The notes below the pieces were generated by a model. It was not told where the DNA came from. It was given only the letters and a program-made list of their open reading frames with translations, and did no database searches. Of a stretch of 64,000 bases of DNA, positions 33,555-43,196 are shown piece after piece (position 1 is the first letter of the stretch; the number at the start of each line of letters is the position of its first letter). The DNA lies in the NCBI RefSeq assembly GCF_000803315.1, contig NZ_JRMH01000001.1, positions 620,001 through 684,000 of the forward strand, written 5' to 3'. The DNA comes from Pectobacterium actinidiae. Its GTDB lineage: Bacteria > Pseudomonadota > Gammaproteobacteria > Enterobacterales > Enterobacteriaceae. The translations under genes were made by a program, and so were the position numbers.

Positions 33555-34721
33555 TTAGGGTAGTGGTCGGCAGTAGGGGGAGCAGAGCCCTGCCGCGATG
33601 AAAAGTGCTGCTGCGCTACATAGAATCGTTAGTGCGACAGCATTCGCATTCGTCAGAGCGCTGGCGAGCAGTGGGCCAAGAATCTGACCTATTCCGTAAG
33701 TGAGTGTCACCAACCCAAGCAGGTTGATGCCGTGCGGTGCACGTAGCCGTTTGGCTAAGGGCATCACCAGCGAGGTGGTTCCCATAAAAGTAGCACCAAA
33801 GCCAAGACAGCTGAATATCAATGCCACAGGGGAGTGGCTGAATAGCGTCAGTAGGACGCAGCTTCCCTGAATCAACAGATTTGCCGTCAGGCAGGGCAAG
33901 GTTCCCCAACGGCTGGCGGCCCATAGCCAGAAAAAACAGCCGGGAATAACTGCCAGTCCAAGCAGCGACCATAAATGTAGGGATAAACGCGGTATGCCAA
34001 GTGATGTCACCATCAACGGCAGATAAGTGGCGATGATGATATACCCGAAGCCTGCAAGGCCATACAACAACGCAAGCCGCCGCCAGCCAAGCTGAGGGGG
34101 TTCATCGACATTGACCATGTGTTGTTGCACTACGGTGGATTTATGCGGTGAAAGAGTGAGTAGAGCGAGTAGAAGTAGCGCGGCGATCAGCGCCGACCCC
34201 CACCACAATAGCTCGGCGGTGAGAGCGTAATGTCGTCCGATGATGATGTATTCATTGCCTAACACAATTCCCACGCCAACCCCGGCATAGAGCGAAGCGA
34301 TAACGCGAGGATGCTTTGTGTGATGCAAAATAGTCAACGAACCGAAGATCATCATCGCCGCACTGGCGATCCCGGCAATGAAGCGAACGATCATGACCAG
34401 CGTTGTATGGGTGGTCAACGCCATCGCGATGAGCAAAATGCTCGTTGCAGCTGCGGCGATAAACAGCAGAAACGTCGGTTGAGCGGTTGAGGCGCGTCGG
34501 CTGAAAGAGAAAAACAGGCTACCGAACAGATAGCCTGCGTAGTTTGCGCTGGCGATATAGGAAAGCTGGCCAAAGGTGAAGCTGCCTTCTTCTAACATCA
34601 CCGGTAGCATCGGTGTATACAAAAAGCGCCCCAGCCCCATGCCTAATGCCAGCACGATAGTCCCGAAAAGGGCAAGCGTCAGCGTATCCGATAGCGCGAT
34701 TGGGAGAGGGCGTTTCGTCAT
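33555..34721 (-). CDS. YbfB/YjiJ-family MFS transporter
   Basis: 388 residues with 12 hydrophobic helices. The opening LALFGTIVLALGMGLGRFLYTPMLPVMLEEGSFTFGQLSYIASANYAGYLFGSL (residues 17-69) is the hallmark of the YbfB/YjiJ group, with GxGRF in helix 1. Substrates of this group are unknown. It probably forms a two-gene unit with the tautomerase downstream. Confidence 0.87.
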   Translation of the reverse strand: MTKRPLPIALSDTLTLALFGTIVLALGMGLGRFLYTPMLPVMLEEGSFTFGQLSYIASANYAGYLFGSLFFSFSRRASTAQPTFLLFIAAAATSILLIAMALTTHTTLVMIVRFIAGIASAAMMIFGSLTILHHTKHPRVIASLYAGVGVGIVLGNEYIIIGRHYALTAELLWWGSALIAALLLLALLTLSPHKSTVVQQHMVNVDEPPQLGWRRLALLYGLAGFGYIIIATYLPLMVTSLGIPRLSLHLWSLLGLAVIPGCFFWLWAASRWGTLPCLTANLLIQGSCVLLTLFSHSPVALIFSCLGFGATFMGTTSLVMPLAKRLRAPHGINLLGLVTLTYGIGQILGPLLASALTNANAVALTILCSAAALFIAAGLCSPYCRPLP

Positions 34722-34952
34722 TCGATGGCTCAGGGTCGAGAGAGTATGTCGTTATCCTGCCCGTTTTCTCATCGAATGAAAGTGAATAGTAATGAGTAGA
34801 TTGATGACGCAGAGAGAACAGATTGTGGTAAGGCATTGGCGCACAGAAGACAGAGCCTGTAACCCGTTTATGCTGCGGTTAAAAGGGGATATGATAAATT
34901 CGCGAGTTATATAAACGAGCCTTCCCTCCACATCGATCACCGAGGTGTTTGC

Positions 34953-35528
34953 ATGTCGTCTCCCATTGATATCGTCGAAAAAAAACTGCTATCCGATAAC
35001 TGGTATATTCTGAATAGGTATACTTTTGATTTAAAAAGAAATAATGGCGGCATCGTTCGCCAGGTTCGTGAAGTTTACGATCGTGGTGATGGCGCGACGA
35101 TTCTGCTGTACAACCGGGCAAAAGGCACGGTGATTCTGACACGACAATTCCGCATTCCCACCTACGTAAACGGCAACGAAAGCGGCATGCTGTTGGAAAC
35201 CTGCGCCGGTTTGCTGGACGATCATTCGCCCGAAGAGTGCATCCGTAATGAAGCAATCGAAGAAACCGGCTATGCGATCGGCAACGTGGAAAAGCTGTTC
35301 TATGCCTACATGTCGCCGGGTAGCGTGACGGAGCGAGTGTACTTTTTCGCTGCGGAATACGATGAGTCGCTGCGGGACAATCCGGGCGGCGGCGTGGAAG
35401 ATGAAGACATCGAGGTACTGGAGCTGCCATTTAGCGAAGCCGTTGCGATGATGAACGATGGCCGGATTAAAGATGGCAAGACCATCATGCTATTACAGCA
35501 CGCGATCATTCACGGCTGGTTTGCCTAA
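34953..35528 (+). CDS. nudK: GDP-mannose pyrophosphatase NudK
   Basis: 191 residues, Nudix hydrolase. The Nudix box reads [20 protein letters not shown], with the usual Arg before Glu replaced by Asn (E. coli NudK has Lys there), and is preceded by the [11 protein letters not shown] segment. [18 protein letters not shown] and [16 protein letters not shown] are specific to NudK/YffH. It hydrolyses GDP-mannose to GMP and mannose-1-phosphate. It is a single gene, divergent from the MFS transporter. Confidence 0.93.
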   Translation: MSSPIDIVEKKLLSDNWYILNRYTFDLKRNNGGIVRQVREVYDRGDGATILLYNRAKGTVILTRQFRIPTYVNGNESGMLLETCAGLLDDHSPEECIRNEAIEETGYAIGNVEKLFYAYMSPGSVTERVYFFAAEYDESLRDNPGGGVEDEDIEVLELPFSEAVAMMNDGRIKDGKTIMLLQHAIIHGWFA

Positions 35529-35928
35529 GCGTCAGTGTATTTTATGGCACACGGGCATCTCCGTGTGTCGCTTGATTTGCCGTGGTAACGTTTTCATTTT
35601 TGGGTAATTCCGTGATGGCTGTGTGATTATGGCTAATACTATCGGAGTAAATTTTTTATTTATTTTCCTATGATGGTTTTTTTACTTAAGTTTCAATGTA
35701 ATAAATTTATTTTAGGTTGTTTTTTAATCTATTTTATCGATCGGATAGGGGTTTTTTCTAAGGAAATTTTTCCTAAATTTTTTGTATTGAGATCGAATAT
35801 TTAATTATTTCTCTCCTTGTTGTGTGAGCCGTATCACTGGATTAAAGAATGTAAGCGGTGTAACTCGTTGCTTCATTATGCAGTAACTCATATTCTCTCT
35901 TTACAAAAAGTAAAGAAGGACTGCTCTG
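35529..35928. other. Promoter region of the galactan operon
   Basis: A 400-bp AT-rich stretch upstream of the binding-protein gene. It contains a CRP-like site at 35823 and a LacI-type core, GGTAACGTTTTC, at about 35583-35594, which is a possible but distant operator for the regulator at 41895. No gene is seen. Confidence 0.5.
35823..35838 (+). promoter_or_regulatory. CRP-binding site
   Basis: TGTGAGCCGTATCACT fits TGTGA-N6-TCACA with one mismatch, about 90 bp upstream of the binding-protein start. It fits catabolite control of galactan use. Confidence 0.75.
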
Positions 35929-37194
35929 ATGAAGATCAAGAATAAAGTATCTACCCTATTTGCAGTTTCATTCCTCACGTTGGGCTTATCGAGTCAAAGC
36001 CTGGCTGCTGAAGTCACCGTATGGGCCTGGGATCCTAACTTCAATGTTGCGGCAATGCATGAAGCCTCTTCGATATATACAAAAGCCGATCCAAGTTTTA
36101 GTCTGAAAGTGATCGACTCAGGTAAAGAAGATATTGAACAGAAACTCAATACGATGCTGGCTTCTGGTGTTAAGAATGCGCTGCCTGATATTGTGCTCAT
36201 TGAGGATTATAATGCGCAGAAATATCTTCAGGCCTATCCTGACTCGTTTATCCCATTGCAGGATGCCATCGATTATAGTCAGTTTGCGCCTTATAAAACG
36301 AAAGTGATGACGGTGGGGGATAAGGTTTATGGTATTCCCTTTGATTCCGGCGTGGCGGGAATGTTCTATCGACTCGATTATCTGGAAGCTGCCGGATATA
36401 AAGAGAGCGATATGGTGAACATTACCTGGGATAAATATATTGAAATCGGCAAGCAGGTAAAAGCGAAAACCGGTGTCGATATGCTGACCTATGATATGAA
36501 TGATGTGGTGCTTCCCCATATTATGATGCAGTCCGGCGGAGAATGGTTCTTCGATAATCAAGGTCAGCTCAATCTCACCAAAAACAATGCACTGAAAGAA
36601 ACATTAAAAACGATTAAGGCGATTAACGACGCTAAGATTGCACGTCCTATCTCTGGCTGGTCGAGTTTTGTTGGTAGCTTTAATGCCGGGAAATCGGCGA
36701 GTGTGGTTTCCGGCGTGTGGGTAATTGGCTCAATTAAAAGCGCCGACGATCAGAAAGGAAAATGGCGTGTTGCGCCGATCCCACGGCTGAATCTCGACAA
36801 AGCAGTACACGCTTCCAACCAGGGTGGATCAAGCTGGTATGTCTTAAAAGGTGGCAAAAATACCCAACAGGCGATTGAGTTTTTGAAAAAAACCTTTGCG
36901 GCGGATAGCAATATGTATCAAACCCTTTTGGTTGATCGCGGTGCGCTTGCAACTTTCCTTCCTGCTACTTCCGGCCCGGCTTACGCAGTAAAAGATCCGT
37001 TTTTCGGTGGGCAGCCTGTGTTTGCTGACTTCTCTAAATGGGTGACAGAAATCCCGCAGGTCTCCTATGGTATGTATACCCAGGAAGTTGATAACGCGAT
37101 TGCTGCTGAAATACCTGCACTACTGAAAGGCGATTCTGTTGATGACGTTTTAAAACGCGCCGAAACTGCATTAAAAAACCAGATTATGCAGTAA
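35929..37194 (+). CDS. ganE: Sugar ABC transporter substrate-binding protein (galactan oligosaccharides)
   Basis: 421 residues with a clear signal peptide (MKIKNKVSTLFAVSFLTLGL, cleavage after SLAA near 27). The mature part is a type-1 extracellular solute-binding protein: WAWDPNF, the LPDIVLIEDYNAQKYL and GIPFDSGVAGMFYRLDYLEAAGY segments are typical of oligosaccharide binders of the MalE/UgpB class. It is the first gene of an operon with two permeases, an ATPase and a galactanase, so galacto-oligosaccharides are the likely ligand. The symbol follows the gan nomenclature of Dickeya and is tentative. Confidence 0.85.
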   Translation: MKIKNKVSTLFAVSFLTLGLSSQSLAAEVTVWAWDPNFNVAAMHEASSIYTKADPSFSLKVIDSGKEDIEQKLNTMLASGVKNALPDIVLIEDYNAQKYLQAYPDSFIPLQDAIDYSQFAPYKTKVMTVGDKVYGIPFDSGVAGMFYRLDYLEAAGYKESDMVNITWDKYIEIGKQVKAKTGVDMLTYDMNDVVLPHIMMQSGGEWFFDNQGQLNLTKNNALKETLKTIKAINDAKIARPISGWSSFVGSFNAGKSASVVSGVWVIGSIKSADDQKGKWRVAPIPRLNLDKAVHASNQGGSSWYVLKGGKNTQQAIEFLKKTFAADSNMYQTLLVDRGALATFLPATSGPAYAVKDPFFGGQPVFADFSKWVTEIPQVSYGMYTQEVDNAIAAEIPALLKGDSVDDVLKRAETALKNQIMQ

Positions 37195-37203
37195 TGAGTG
37201 TGA

Positions 37204-37228
37204 GCCTGGGGGCGGTAAGCCCTCAGGC
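37204..37228 (+). other. Intercistronic hairpin after the binding-protein gene
   Basis: GCCTGGGGGC and GCCCTCAGGC-type arms pair imperfectly, with no T run. Hairpins at this place in ABC operons often protect the abundant binding-protein mRNA from decay. Confidence 0.6.
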
Positions 37229-37257
37229 ACTTCTCTCCAGAAATCTATGGTGTGATA

Positions 37258-38139
37258 ATGATGTATAAACCTAAAATGAATAGGCTTTATAACATCAACG
37301 GCTGGGCTTTTGTCGCTACCGCTGTTGGGTTAATTGCCCTAATGACGATATATCCTATTTTCAAATCACTTTGGCTTTCCTTTCAGTCTGGCCGTGGTGT
37401 GGTTACGCAATTTGTTGGCTTGGGAAATATCATTCGTTTATTTAATGACCCAATGTTTAAAACGGCGCTTTGGAATACCTTGACGTTTCTGGTTATCCAG
37501 GTGCCTATTATGATTTTGCTATCATTAGCGATATCTTCTTGCTTAAATTCGTCTCAGCTTAAATATCGTCAATGGTTTAGAATAGCTATATTCTTACCCT
37601 GTGTAACCTCGCTGGTTGCCTACTCTATTCTGTTTAAAAGTATGTTTGAGTTGGACGGCGTGATTAACTCATTCTTGATGTTTATTCATGTTATTGACGA
37701 CCCGATTCCGTGGCTGTCTGATCCTTTCTGGGCAAAGGTGACGATTATTATTGCGATCACATGGCGTTGGACGGGGTATAATATGATCTTTTACCTTTCC
37801 GCTATGCAGAATATTGATAAGTCAATTTATGAGGCCGCCAGAGTTGATGGTGTTAGCCCCATTAAGCAGTTTTTCTTTATCACTATACCCTTACTGAAAC
37901 CGGTTATTCTTTTTACCAGTGTGACATCAACCATTGGCACATTGCAGTTGTTTGATGAAGCGATGAATATCACGAATGGTGGTCCGGCAAATGCGACGCT
38001 GACGTTATCGCTTTATATTTACAACTTGTCGTTCAAATTTGTACCTAACTTTGGTTATGCGGCAACGGTTTCGTACGTGATTGTTGTTTTCTCAGCAATA
38101 CTGGCGCTGATTCAATTTAAAGCGGCACGGAAGGGATAA
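37258..38139 (+). CDS. ganF: Sugar ABC transporter permease (MalF type)
   Basis: About 293 residues from the ATG at 37258 (another ATG is adjacent). Six hydrophobic helices are evident. The EAA cytoplasmic loop reads IYEAARVDGVSPIKQFFFITIPLLKP, the site that contacts the ATPase. It belongs to the MalF-like group of the carbohydrate uptake-1 family and pairs with the next permease, whose ATG comes 1 nt after this stop. Confidence 0.88.
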   Translation: MMYKPKMNRLYNINGWAFVATAVGLIALMTIYPIFKSLWLSFQSGRGVVTQFVGLGNIIRLFNDPMFKTALWNTLTFLVIQVPIMILLSLAISSCLNSSQLKYRQWFRIAIFLPCVTSLVAYSILFKSMFELDGVINSFLMFIHVIDDPIPWLSDPFWAKVTIIIAITWRWTGYNMIFYLSAMQNIDKSIYEAARVDGVSPIKQFFFITIPLLKPVILFTSVTSTIGTLQLFDEAMNITNGGPANATLTLSLYIYNLSFKFVPNFGYAATVSYVIVVFSAILALIQFKAARKG

Positions 38140-38140
38140 T

Positions 38141-38953
38141 ATGAGAAAAAGTAAAATTAACAGCATACTGATGCATGTTTTTCTCGTGTTGATGAGCATT
38201 TTTTCGCTTTTCCCTTTCTACTGGATGGTGGTATCGAGTACGAATAGCACCAGTCAAATCAACATGGGGAAATTCACGTTTGGCGATCAGCTATTGGTGA
38301 ACTTTACCAATCTGACGAGCCAGGTGGATCTATCATTAATATTTTGGAATACATCAAAAATTGCGTTGATCAGCACGGTGTCAACGCTTGTGGTGTGCTC
38401 TATCGCAGGCTATGCGTTTGAGATTTATTCCAGTAAAAACCGCGAGCGTGTCTATGTCGCACTATTAACGACGATGATGATTCCGTTTGCAGCCTTAATG
38501 ATCCCACTCTTCACCATGTTTGGTAAGGCTGGCTTACTGGATACACACTTTGCCGTTATTATGCCAACGGTGGCTGGGGCATTTATTATTTTCTACTTTA
38601 GACAGTGTACTAAAACGTTTCCGAGGGAGCTGATAGACGCTGCGCGCGTGGAAAGCGTCGCTGAGTGGAAAATTTTCCTTTATGTCTACGTGCCGATTAT
38701 GCGTGCCAGTTATTCTGCCGCTTTTATCATTGTTTTTATGACGTCATGGAATGCCTTTCTCTGGCCGCTTATTGTCCTTCAGTCTAATGAATTAAAGACG
38801 ATTAATCTGGTGCTATCCAGTTTTGCTTCTGCCTACTCGCCAGACTTTGGGCTTATTATGGTTGGAACGGTTATCTCCACACTTCCTAGTTTAATTATCT
38901 TCTTCGCCATGCAAAAGCAATTTATCGCGAGTATGACGGGCGCGGTAAAATAA
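38141..38953 (+). CDS. ganG: Sugar ABC transporter permease (MalG type)
   Basis: 270 residues, six hydrophobic helices. The EAA loop reads ELIDAARVESVAEWKIFLYVYVPIMR. It forms the heterodimeric inner-membrane pore with the MalF-type permease. It begins one nucleotide after the previous stop, so they are translationally coupled. Confidence 0.88.
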   Translation: MRKSKINSILMHVFLVLMSIFSLFPFYWMVVSSTNSTSQINMGKFTFGDQLLVNFTNLTSQVDLSLIFWNTSKIALISTVSTLVVCSIAGYAFEIYSSKNRERVYVALLTTMMIPFAALMIPLFTMFGKAGLLDTHFAVIMPTVAGAFIIFYFRQCTKTFPRELIDAARVESVAEWKIFLYVYVPIMRASYSAAFIIVFMTSWNAFLWPLIVLQSNELKTINLVLSSFASAYSPDFGLIMVGTVISTLPSLIIFFAMQKQFIASMTGAVK

Positions 38954-38989
38954 TTCGCGCTCAATGGCAAGTTAAAGTTTGAGGTTCAC

Positions 38990-40075
38990 ATGGCTGATAT
39001 TTTACTAAAAAATATAGTGAAGCGTTACGATAAGACGGAAACGATCCATCGTATCAATCTTGAAATTAATTCTGGCGAGTTTGTGGTCTTCGTCGGCCCG
39101 TCGGGATGTGGTAAATCGACATTGCTGAGAATGATCGCTGGGTTGGAGGAGATAACGGATGGCGAAATTCATATTGATAACCGTTTAGTTAACCATTTCG
39201 ATCCCGCAGAGCGAGGGATTGCGATGGTATTCCAGTCTTACGCGCTGTACCCGCATATGACAGTGGCTGAAAATATGGGGTTTGGCCTAAGGATGAATGG
39301 GCGCCCTAAAGCTGAAGTAGAACAAATGGTGCGAAAGGCGGCCATGACGCTTCAGCTCGAAGCATTGCTGGATCGCACACCGAAACAGCTCTCTGGCGGT
39401 CAGCGGCAGCGCGTTGCGATTGGGCGAGCTATTGTGCGCGATCCTAAAGTGTTCTTATTCGATGAACCTTTATCAAACCTCGACGCTGAATTACGCGTGG
39501 AAATGCGTTTACAGATCGCCCGGCTGCACCAGGAAATGCGTAATACCATGATTTATGTAACGCACGATCAAGTGGAAGCCATGACGCTGGCGGATAAAAT
39601 CGTGGTACTAAACAAAGGTTATATTGAGCAGGTAGGCACGCCAATGGAGTTATACCATAAGCCAGAAAATCTTTTTGTCGCTGGCTTTATCGGTTCGCCG
39701 AATATGAATTTTCTACCCGGTGAAGTGATGCAGGTTGAAGGAAATAACGTGAGTATATTGATCAATACGCTCAATACACTTTCCGTTAATGTTGCCGATC
39801 ACGGGCTGCAAATCGGACAAAAGATTACCGTGGGTATTCGGCCTGAACACCTGAGTATTGATCCAAATGGTGGCGATGTCAGCCTGTCAATCAATAGTGA
39901 GGTAACTGAAAGACTGGGTAATGCCACCTATATTTTTGGTGCTTTTTCTGGCGTTAATCATTTCAAGGTACATTTGTCGGGTGACAACAGTATTGTACCC
40001 TACTCAACGATTCCACTTACGTGCCGTAGTGAACATCTGCACTTTTTTGATGAAAATGGAAAACGAATTAATTAA
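38990..40075 (+). CDS. ganK: Sugar ABC transporter ATPase (MalK/UgpC type)
   Basis: 361 residues, ATG after GAGGTTCAC. Walker A GPSGCGKST near 37, Q-loop VFQSYALYPHMTV, signature LSGGQRQRVAIGRA, Walker B VFLFDEPLSNLDAELR and switch His in YVTHDQVEAM. The C-terminal OB-fold (240-361) with VGIRPEHL is the regulatory domain of the MalK class. It energises the import of the oligosaccharide bound by the operon's binding protein. A hairpin (about 40097-40121) follows the gene. Confidence 0.92.
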   Translation: MADILLKNIVKRYDKTETIHRINLEINSGEFVVFVGPSGCGKSTLLRMIAGLEEITDGEIHIDNRLVNHFDPAERGIAMVFQSYALYPHMTVAENMGFGLRMNGRPKAEVEQMVRKAAMTLQLEALLDRTPKQLSGGQRQRVAIGRAIVRDPKVFLFDEPLSNLDAELRVEMRLQIARLHQEMRNTMIYVTHDQVEAMTLADKIVVLNKGYIEQVGTPMELYHKPENLFVAGFIGSPNMNFLPGEVMQVEGNNVSILINTLNTLSVNVADHGLQIGQKITVGIRPEHLSIDPNGGDVSLSINSEVTERLGNATYIFGAFSGVNHFKVHLSGDNSIVPYSTIPLTCRSEHLHFFDENGKRIN

Positions 40076-40096
40076 AAATAACGTTCTGTAATTCTG

Positions 40097-40121
40097 GAAA
40101 TAGCGTCACAAAAGACGCTAT
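40097..40121 (+). terminator. Hairpin between transporter ATPase and galactanase genes
   Basis: AATAGCGTC and GACGCTATT flank ACAAAA. There is no T run, so it may attenuate rather than end transcription. A second inverted repeat (AACCAAGCA ... TGCTTGGTT, about 40149-40180) and a 9-bp-arm palindrome (GGTATTTAT ... ATAAATACC, 40236-40256) follow before the galactanase, which may therefore have its own promoter. Confidence 0.5.
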
Positions 40122-40286
40122 TGCGTAAAGTGAAAAGCATAAATTTAACCAAGCAGCGATTAAAATTGGTTGCTTGGTTTCTTGTATGAAATTTATTTTT
40201 ATAAATATCGCCCTCTATTTTTTAATCTGTACCTGGGTATTTATGTAATAAATACCTTTTAAGCGTGTTACCTCAAGGAGAAATGA

Positions 40287-41810
40287 ATGAAAAAGAATAA
40301 TTATTCAGGAATCATCTCTATATTGTTAATGCTGTTTATCGGGTTTATGTCAGCCAATCTGGCGAAAGCCGCACAGCCGTTTGCTTATGGCGCGGATATT
40401 GGCTGGGTAAAGCAATTGGAAGATCGCGGTGTCACCTGGCGTGACGATGCAGGTACTCAGCGTGATGTATTGCAGATATTGCGCGATCACGGCATAAACG
40501 CGGTGCGGCTACGCATTTTCGTTAATCCCGATCCCAGTGCGTTATGGCATAAAGATAATACGACTTGGACGATGCTTGGCTATACGGATAAAACCCGCGT
40601 GGTGGATGCCGCGCAGCGTGCCAAAGCGATGGGAATGCGCGTCATGGTGGATTTCCACTACAGCGATGTTTTCGCAGATCCAGGTCATCAAATAAAACCC
40701 GCCGCGTGGGCGAATTATAATCTTAGTCAATTAACGACGGCCGTTTATAACCATACACATGAGGTGATGACGGCGCTCATTGCCGCTGGCGTAACGCCGG
40801 AATGGGTTCAGGTCGGCAACGAAATGAACCCCGGCATTTTACTACCGGAAGGTAGTACAAGTCGTTTTGCCAATTTAACGCAGCTACTGAACGCTGGCTA
40901 TGATGCGGTTAAAGCAGTCAGCCCTTCGTCCAAAGTGATCAGCCATTTGGCGCATGGGGATAATAATTCGAACGCTCGCTGGTTTTTTGATAATTTCCTC
41001 ACCACGTATGGTGGGAAAACCGATGTGATTGGTTTTTCATTCTATCCCTATTGGGAGGGGAAAAACTATTGGGAGCTCACTGGGGCTCTAGCCAGCAATC
41101 TTAATGATATGGCGAGCCGGTATGGTAAGGAAGTCATGGTTGTTGAAGTCGGCGGTTTGGAGACCAACCCGACAGACAGCTACTGGACTATCAAAGATAC
41201 CATTAATCTTGTTAAAGCCGTGCCGGGAAATAAGGGGATTGGGGTTTTTTATTGGGAGCCTGCGGGTAATGCCAGTGTGTTGCCGGATGGCTACGCATTA
41301 GGGGCGACAACGCGTGTTTCAGCGAATGTATTACAATTTACCCGCGCATTGGACGCGTTTGCTGAATCGCAAATCAATTTCGTCAATGGAACGCGCTATA
41401 AAATCGTTAATCGACATAGTAGTAAATCGCTGAATATCGTGAGTGGTTCGCACGAAGACGGCGCATTTGTTGAGCAATACAGTGATGGCAACTGGGACAG
41501 CCAGCGTTTTTATTTTAACGCGATTGGCAATGGTTATTTTAATCTGGTGAATGTTAATAGTGGAAAATACGTCGATGTTGCTTCCAGTGCCGATGAAGAT
41601 GGCGCACAAATTCTCCAAATGTATAACACCGGTCATTTTAGTCAGCAATGGCTGATTTTGGATGCTGGAGATGGCTATTATAAAATTCTGAATAGAAATA
41701 GCGGAAAGCTACTGGATATCAGTAGTCGTTCGACAGAGAACGGCGCGTCAGGTATTCAATGGCATGATAATGGGGGATGGAATCAACTATGGCAAATTAC
41801 GGCTAATTGA
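40287..41810 (+). CDS. ganA: Secreted GH53 arabinogalactan endo-beta-1,4-galactanase with C-terminal ricin-type lectin domain
   Basis: 507 residues, ATG after CAAGGAG. A signal peptide ends near LAKA-A29. Residues 32-345 are the GH53 barrel: YGADIGWVKQLEDRG, VDFHYSDVFADPGHQ, acid/base Glu179 in VQVGNEMNPG, and likely nucleophile Glu287 in VMVVEVGG. Residues 355-505 form a ricin B-type domain with three repeats, each with a Q-x-W-like motif (SQRF, SQQWLI, NQLWQI). It cleaves the beta-1,4-galactan side chains of pectin. No beta-galactosidase gene (GH42 ganB) follows, unlike typical gan loci, so oligomers must be processed by an enzyme elsewhere. Confidence 0.92.
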   Translation: MKKNNYSGIISILLMLFIGFMSANLAKAAQPFAYGADIGWVKQLEDRGVTWRDDAGTQRDVLQILRDHGINAVRLRIFVNPDPSALWHKDNTTWTMLGYTDKTRVVDAAQRAKAMGMRVMVDFHYSDVFADPGHQIKPAAWANYNLSQLTTAVYNHTHEVMTALIAAGVTPEWVQVGNEMNPGILLPEGSTSRFANLTQLLNAGYDAVKAVSPSSKVISHLAHGDNNSNARWFFDNFLTTYGGKTDVIGFSFYPYWEGKNYWELTGALASNLNDMASRYGKEVMVVEVGGLETNPTDSYWTIKDTINLVKAVPGNKGIGVFYWEPAGNASVLPDGYALGATTRVSANVLQFTRALDAFAESQINFVNGTRYKIVNRHSSKSLNIVSGSHEDGAFVEQYSDGNWDSQRFYFNAIGNGYFNLVNVNSGKYVDVASSADEDGAQILQMYNTGHFSQQWLILDAGDGYYKILNRNSGKLLDISSRSTENGASGIQWHDNGGWNQLWQITAN

Positions 41811-41817
41811 CTCTTGC

Positions 41818-41852
41818 CGGCCGCGTCATTTCTTTGCGTGGCCGTTTTATTT
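41818..41852 (+). terminator. Terminator of the galactanase gene
   Basis: GGCCGCG and CGTGGCC (with a G-U pair) surround a short loop and are followed by GTTTTATTTG. Confidence 0.6.
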
Positions 41853-41894
41853 GTAAAAATAATAAATAGTAGGGCGGTATTATGAACGGCATTG

Positions 41895-42926
41895 CTACGG
41901 ATTGCTGAGCGTAAAACTTTCACGCCAGACCATCTCATAGCCCAGTTCTACATGTTTCTTGTAATAGCGCCCCGCAACCAATTCTAAAAACAGATCGACA
42001 GCCGCTTCGCCCATTTCAGTGGGGTAGAGTCGCATGGTGGTCAGGCTTGGGTTGAGGTGTTGGGCGGTAGGAATATCATTCATTCCAATCACTTTTATTT
42101 GTCTGGGAATGGAAATGCCTTTTTCTTGCAGCGCGCGGTAGACACCTATCGCGATAATATCTGTTGCCGCGAACACAACATCGGGCCACTCTTTTTGTTG
42201 CAGCAATTCATTCATCGCCTGATAGCCGGACTCAATACAGAATAGCTGACTCACCTTACATCGTGATTCGTGATAGATACCGTGTTCTTTTGTTATTTCT
42301 TGAAATACATGCAACCGACTCTCATTATTGCCGATAAATGCAGGGCGTTGAGCACCGCTATTAACGATGTAATGCAATACCTCGCGTGCAGCCGCTTCCC
42401 GGTCGAAAAGCACGGCGTCACATTTCTTATCGAGGGGAGCCGAATCGATAAAAATCAGGTTCTTATTTAATGAGTAAATTAAGGCAGTATCGTTATCGCT
42501 AAAGTGGCCAACACAAATGATGGCCTGTGCCTGAGCTAAGGTGTTGCTATTGGATGATAAATTTGTGGTGAATATATTTCGCAATGAAACATTAAAGTGG
42601 TGACAGCGGTTTTCAATCCCAATGCGTATTGCGGTGAAATAAGGGTCGTTGAGTTCTTCTGAAGGCGTAAGAAAGTGGACGACGGCGAGATGTAATAAAT
42701 TATCGTTATCTATTTTAAAATGGGATCGTACAACAATCGCGTTCTCTGATCTCTTTTTCTGCTGTTTACGCTGTGTGGGCGATAAATATTCCAGTTCGTG
42801 AGCAATTTTCTTGATGAGTTGACGTTTTTCTTTCGTTACCGACAGACTGGGATCGTTATTAAGCACACGAGAAACGGTTGATGCTGCCACCCCGGCTTTT
42901 TGGGCGATATCTCTAATCGTTGTCAC
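41895..42926 (-). CDS. ganR: LacI-family transcriptional regulator (GanR-like)
   Basis: 343 residues, starting with a GTG at 42926 (GGAAAA upstream). The N-terminal helix-turn-helix TTIRDIAQKAGVAASTVSRV with hinge sequence VLNNDPSLSV is classical LacI. The periplasmic-binding-like effector domain contains the conserved VVFAATDIIAIGVYRALQEKGISIPRQIKVIGMND. It is convergent to the galactanase gene and the only regulator of the locus, so it probably represses the galactan genes until a galacto-oligosaccharide binds. The closest family members include EbgR/GalR-type proteins. Confidence 0.88.
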   Translation of the reverse strand: MTTIRDIAQKAGVAASTVSRVLNNDPSLSVTKEKRQLIKKIAHELEYLSPTQRKQQKKRSENAIVVRSHFKIDNDNLLHLAVVHFLTPSEELNDPYFTAIRIGIENRCHHFNVSLRNIFTTNLSSNSNTLAQAQAIICVGHFSDNDTALIYSLNKNLIFIDSAPLDKKCDAVLFDREAAAREVLHYIVNSGAQRPAFIGNNESRLHVFQEITKEHGIYHESRCKVSQLFCIESGYQAMNELLQQKEWPDVVFAATDIIAIGVYRALQEKGISIPRQIKVIGMNDIPTAQHLNPSLTTMRLYPTEMGEAAVDLFLELVAGRYYKKHVELGYEMVWRESFTLSNP

Positions 42927-43142
42927 AAAAAATTTTCCATAATTTTTCTATGAGGCTGATAGTAGCGAATGCTTAATTAATTTAAAACGCTAATTATTCA
43001 AAAGTACGCTTAAATCTTCAGAAGTGCGACGAGTTCACTGACCCGTAGCCGTAATATCCTAAATTATTCGAGTGGCGTGAAAAAACGAGTTCGTTTTGAA
43101 CGCCGCTTGCGGCAGCCTTTTAGGGGGAAGCTCAGACATGAG

Positions 43143-43179
43143 CCGAGCACAAGCAGCTTGAAGTATGACGGGCATAAAT
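43143..43179. repeat. Interspersed short repeat, copy 3 (inverted)
   Basis: CAAGCAGCTTGAAGTATGAC and the following GGGCATA are the reverse complement of the repeat core at 8651. It lies between the divergently arranged regulator and the end of the amino-acid ABC operon. Confidence 0.65.
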
Positions 43180-43196
43180 AGCAGAACATGCACTAA

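Noticed and set aside
36000-42900. Maltose or glycerol-phosphate transporter for the ABC genes
   Set aside because: The ATPase and permeases are of the general MalK/UgpC class, but the co-located GH53 galactanase and LacI regulator point to galactan.
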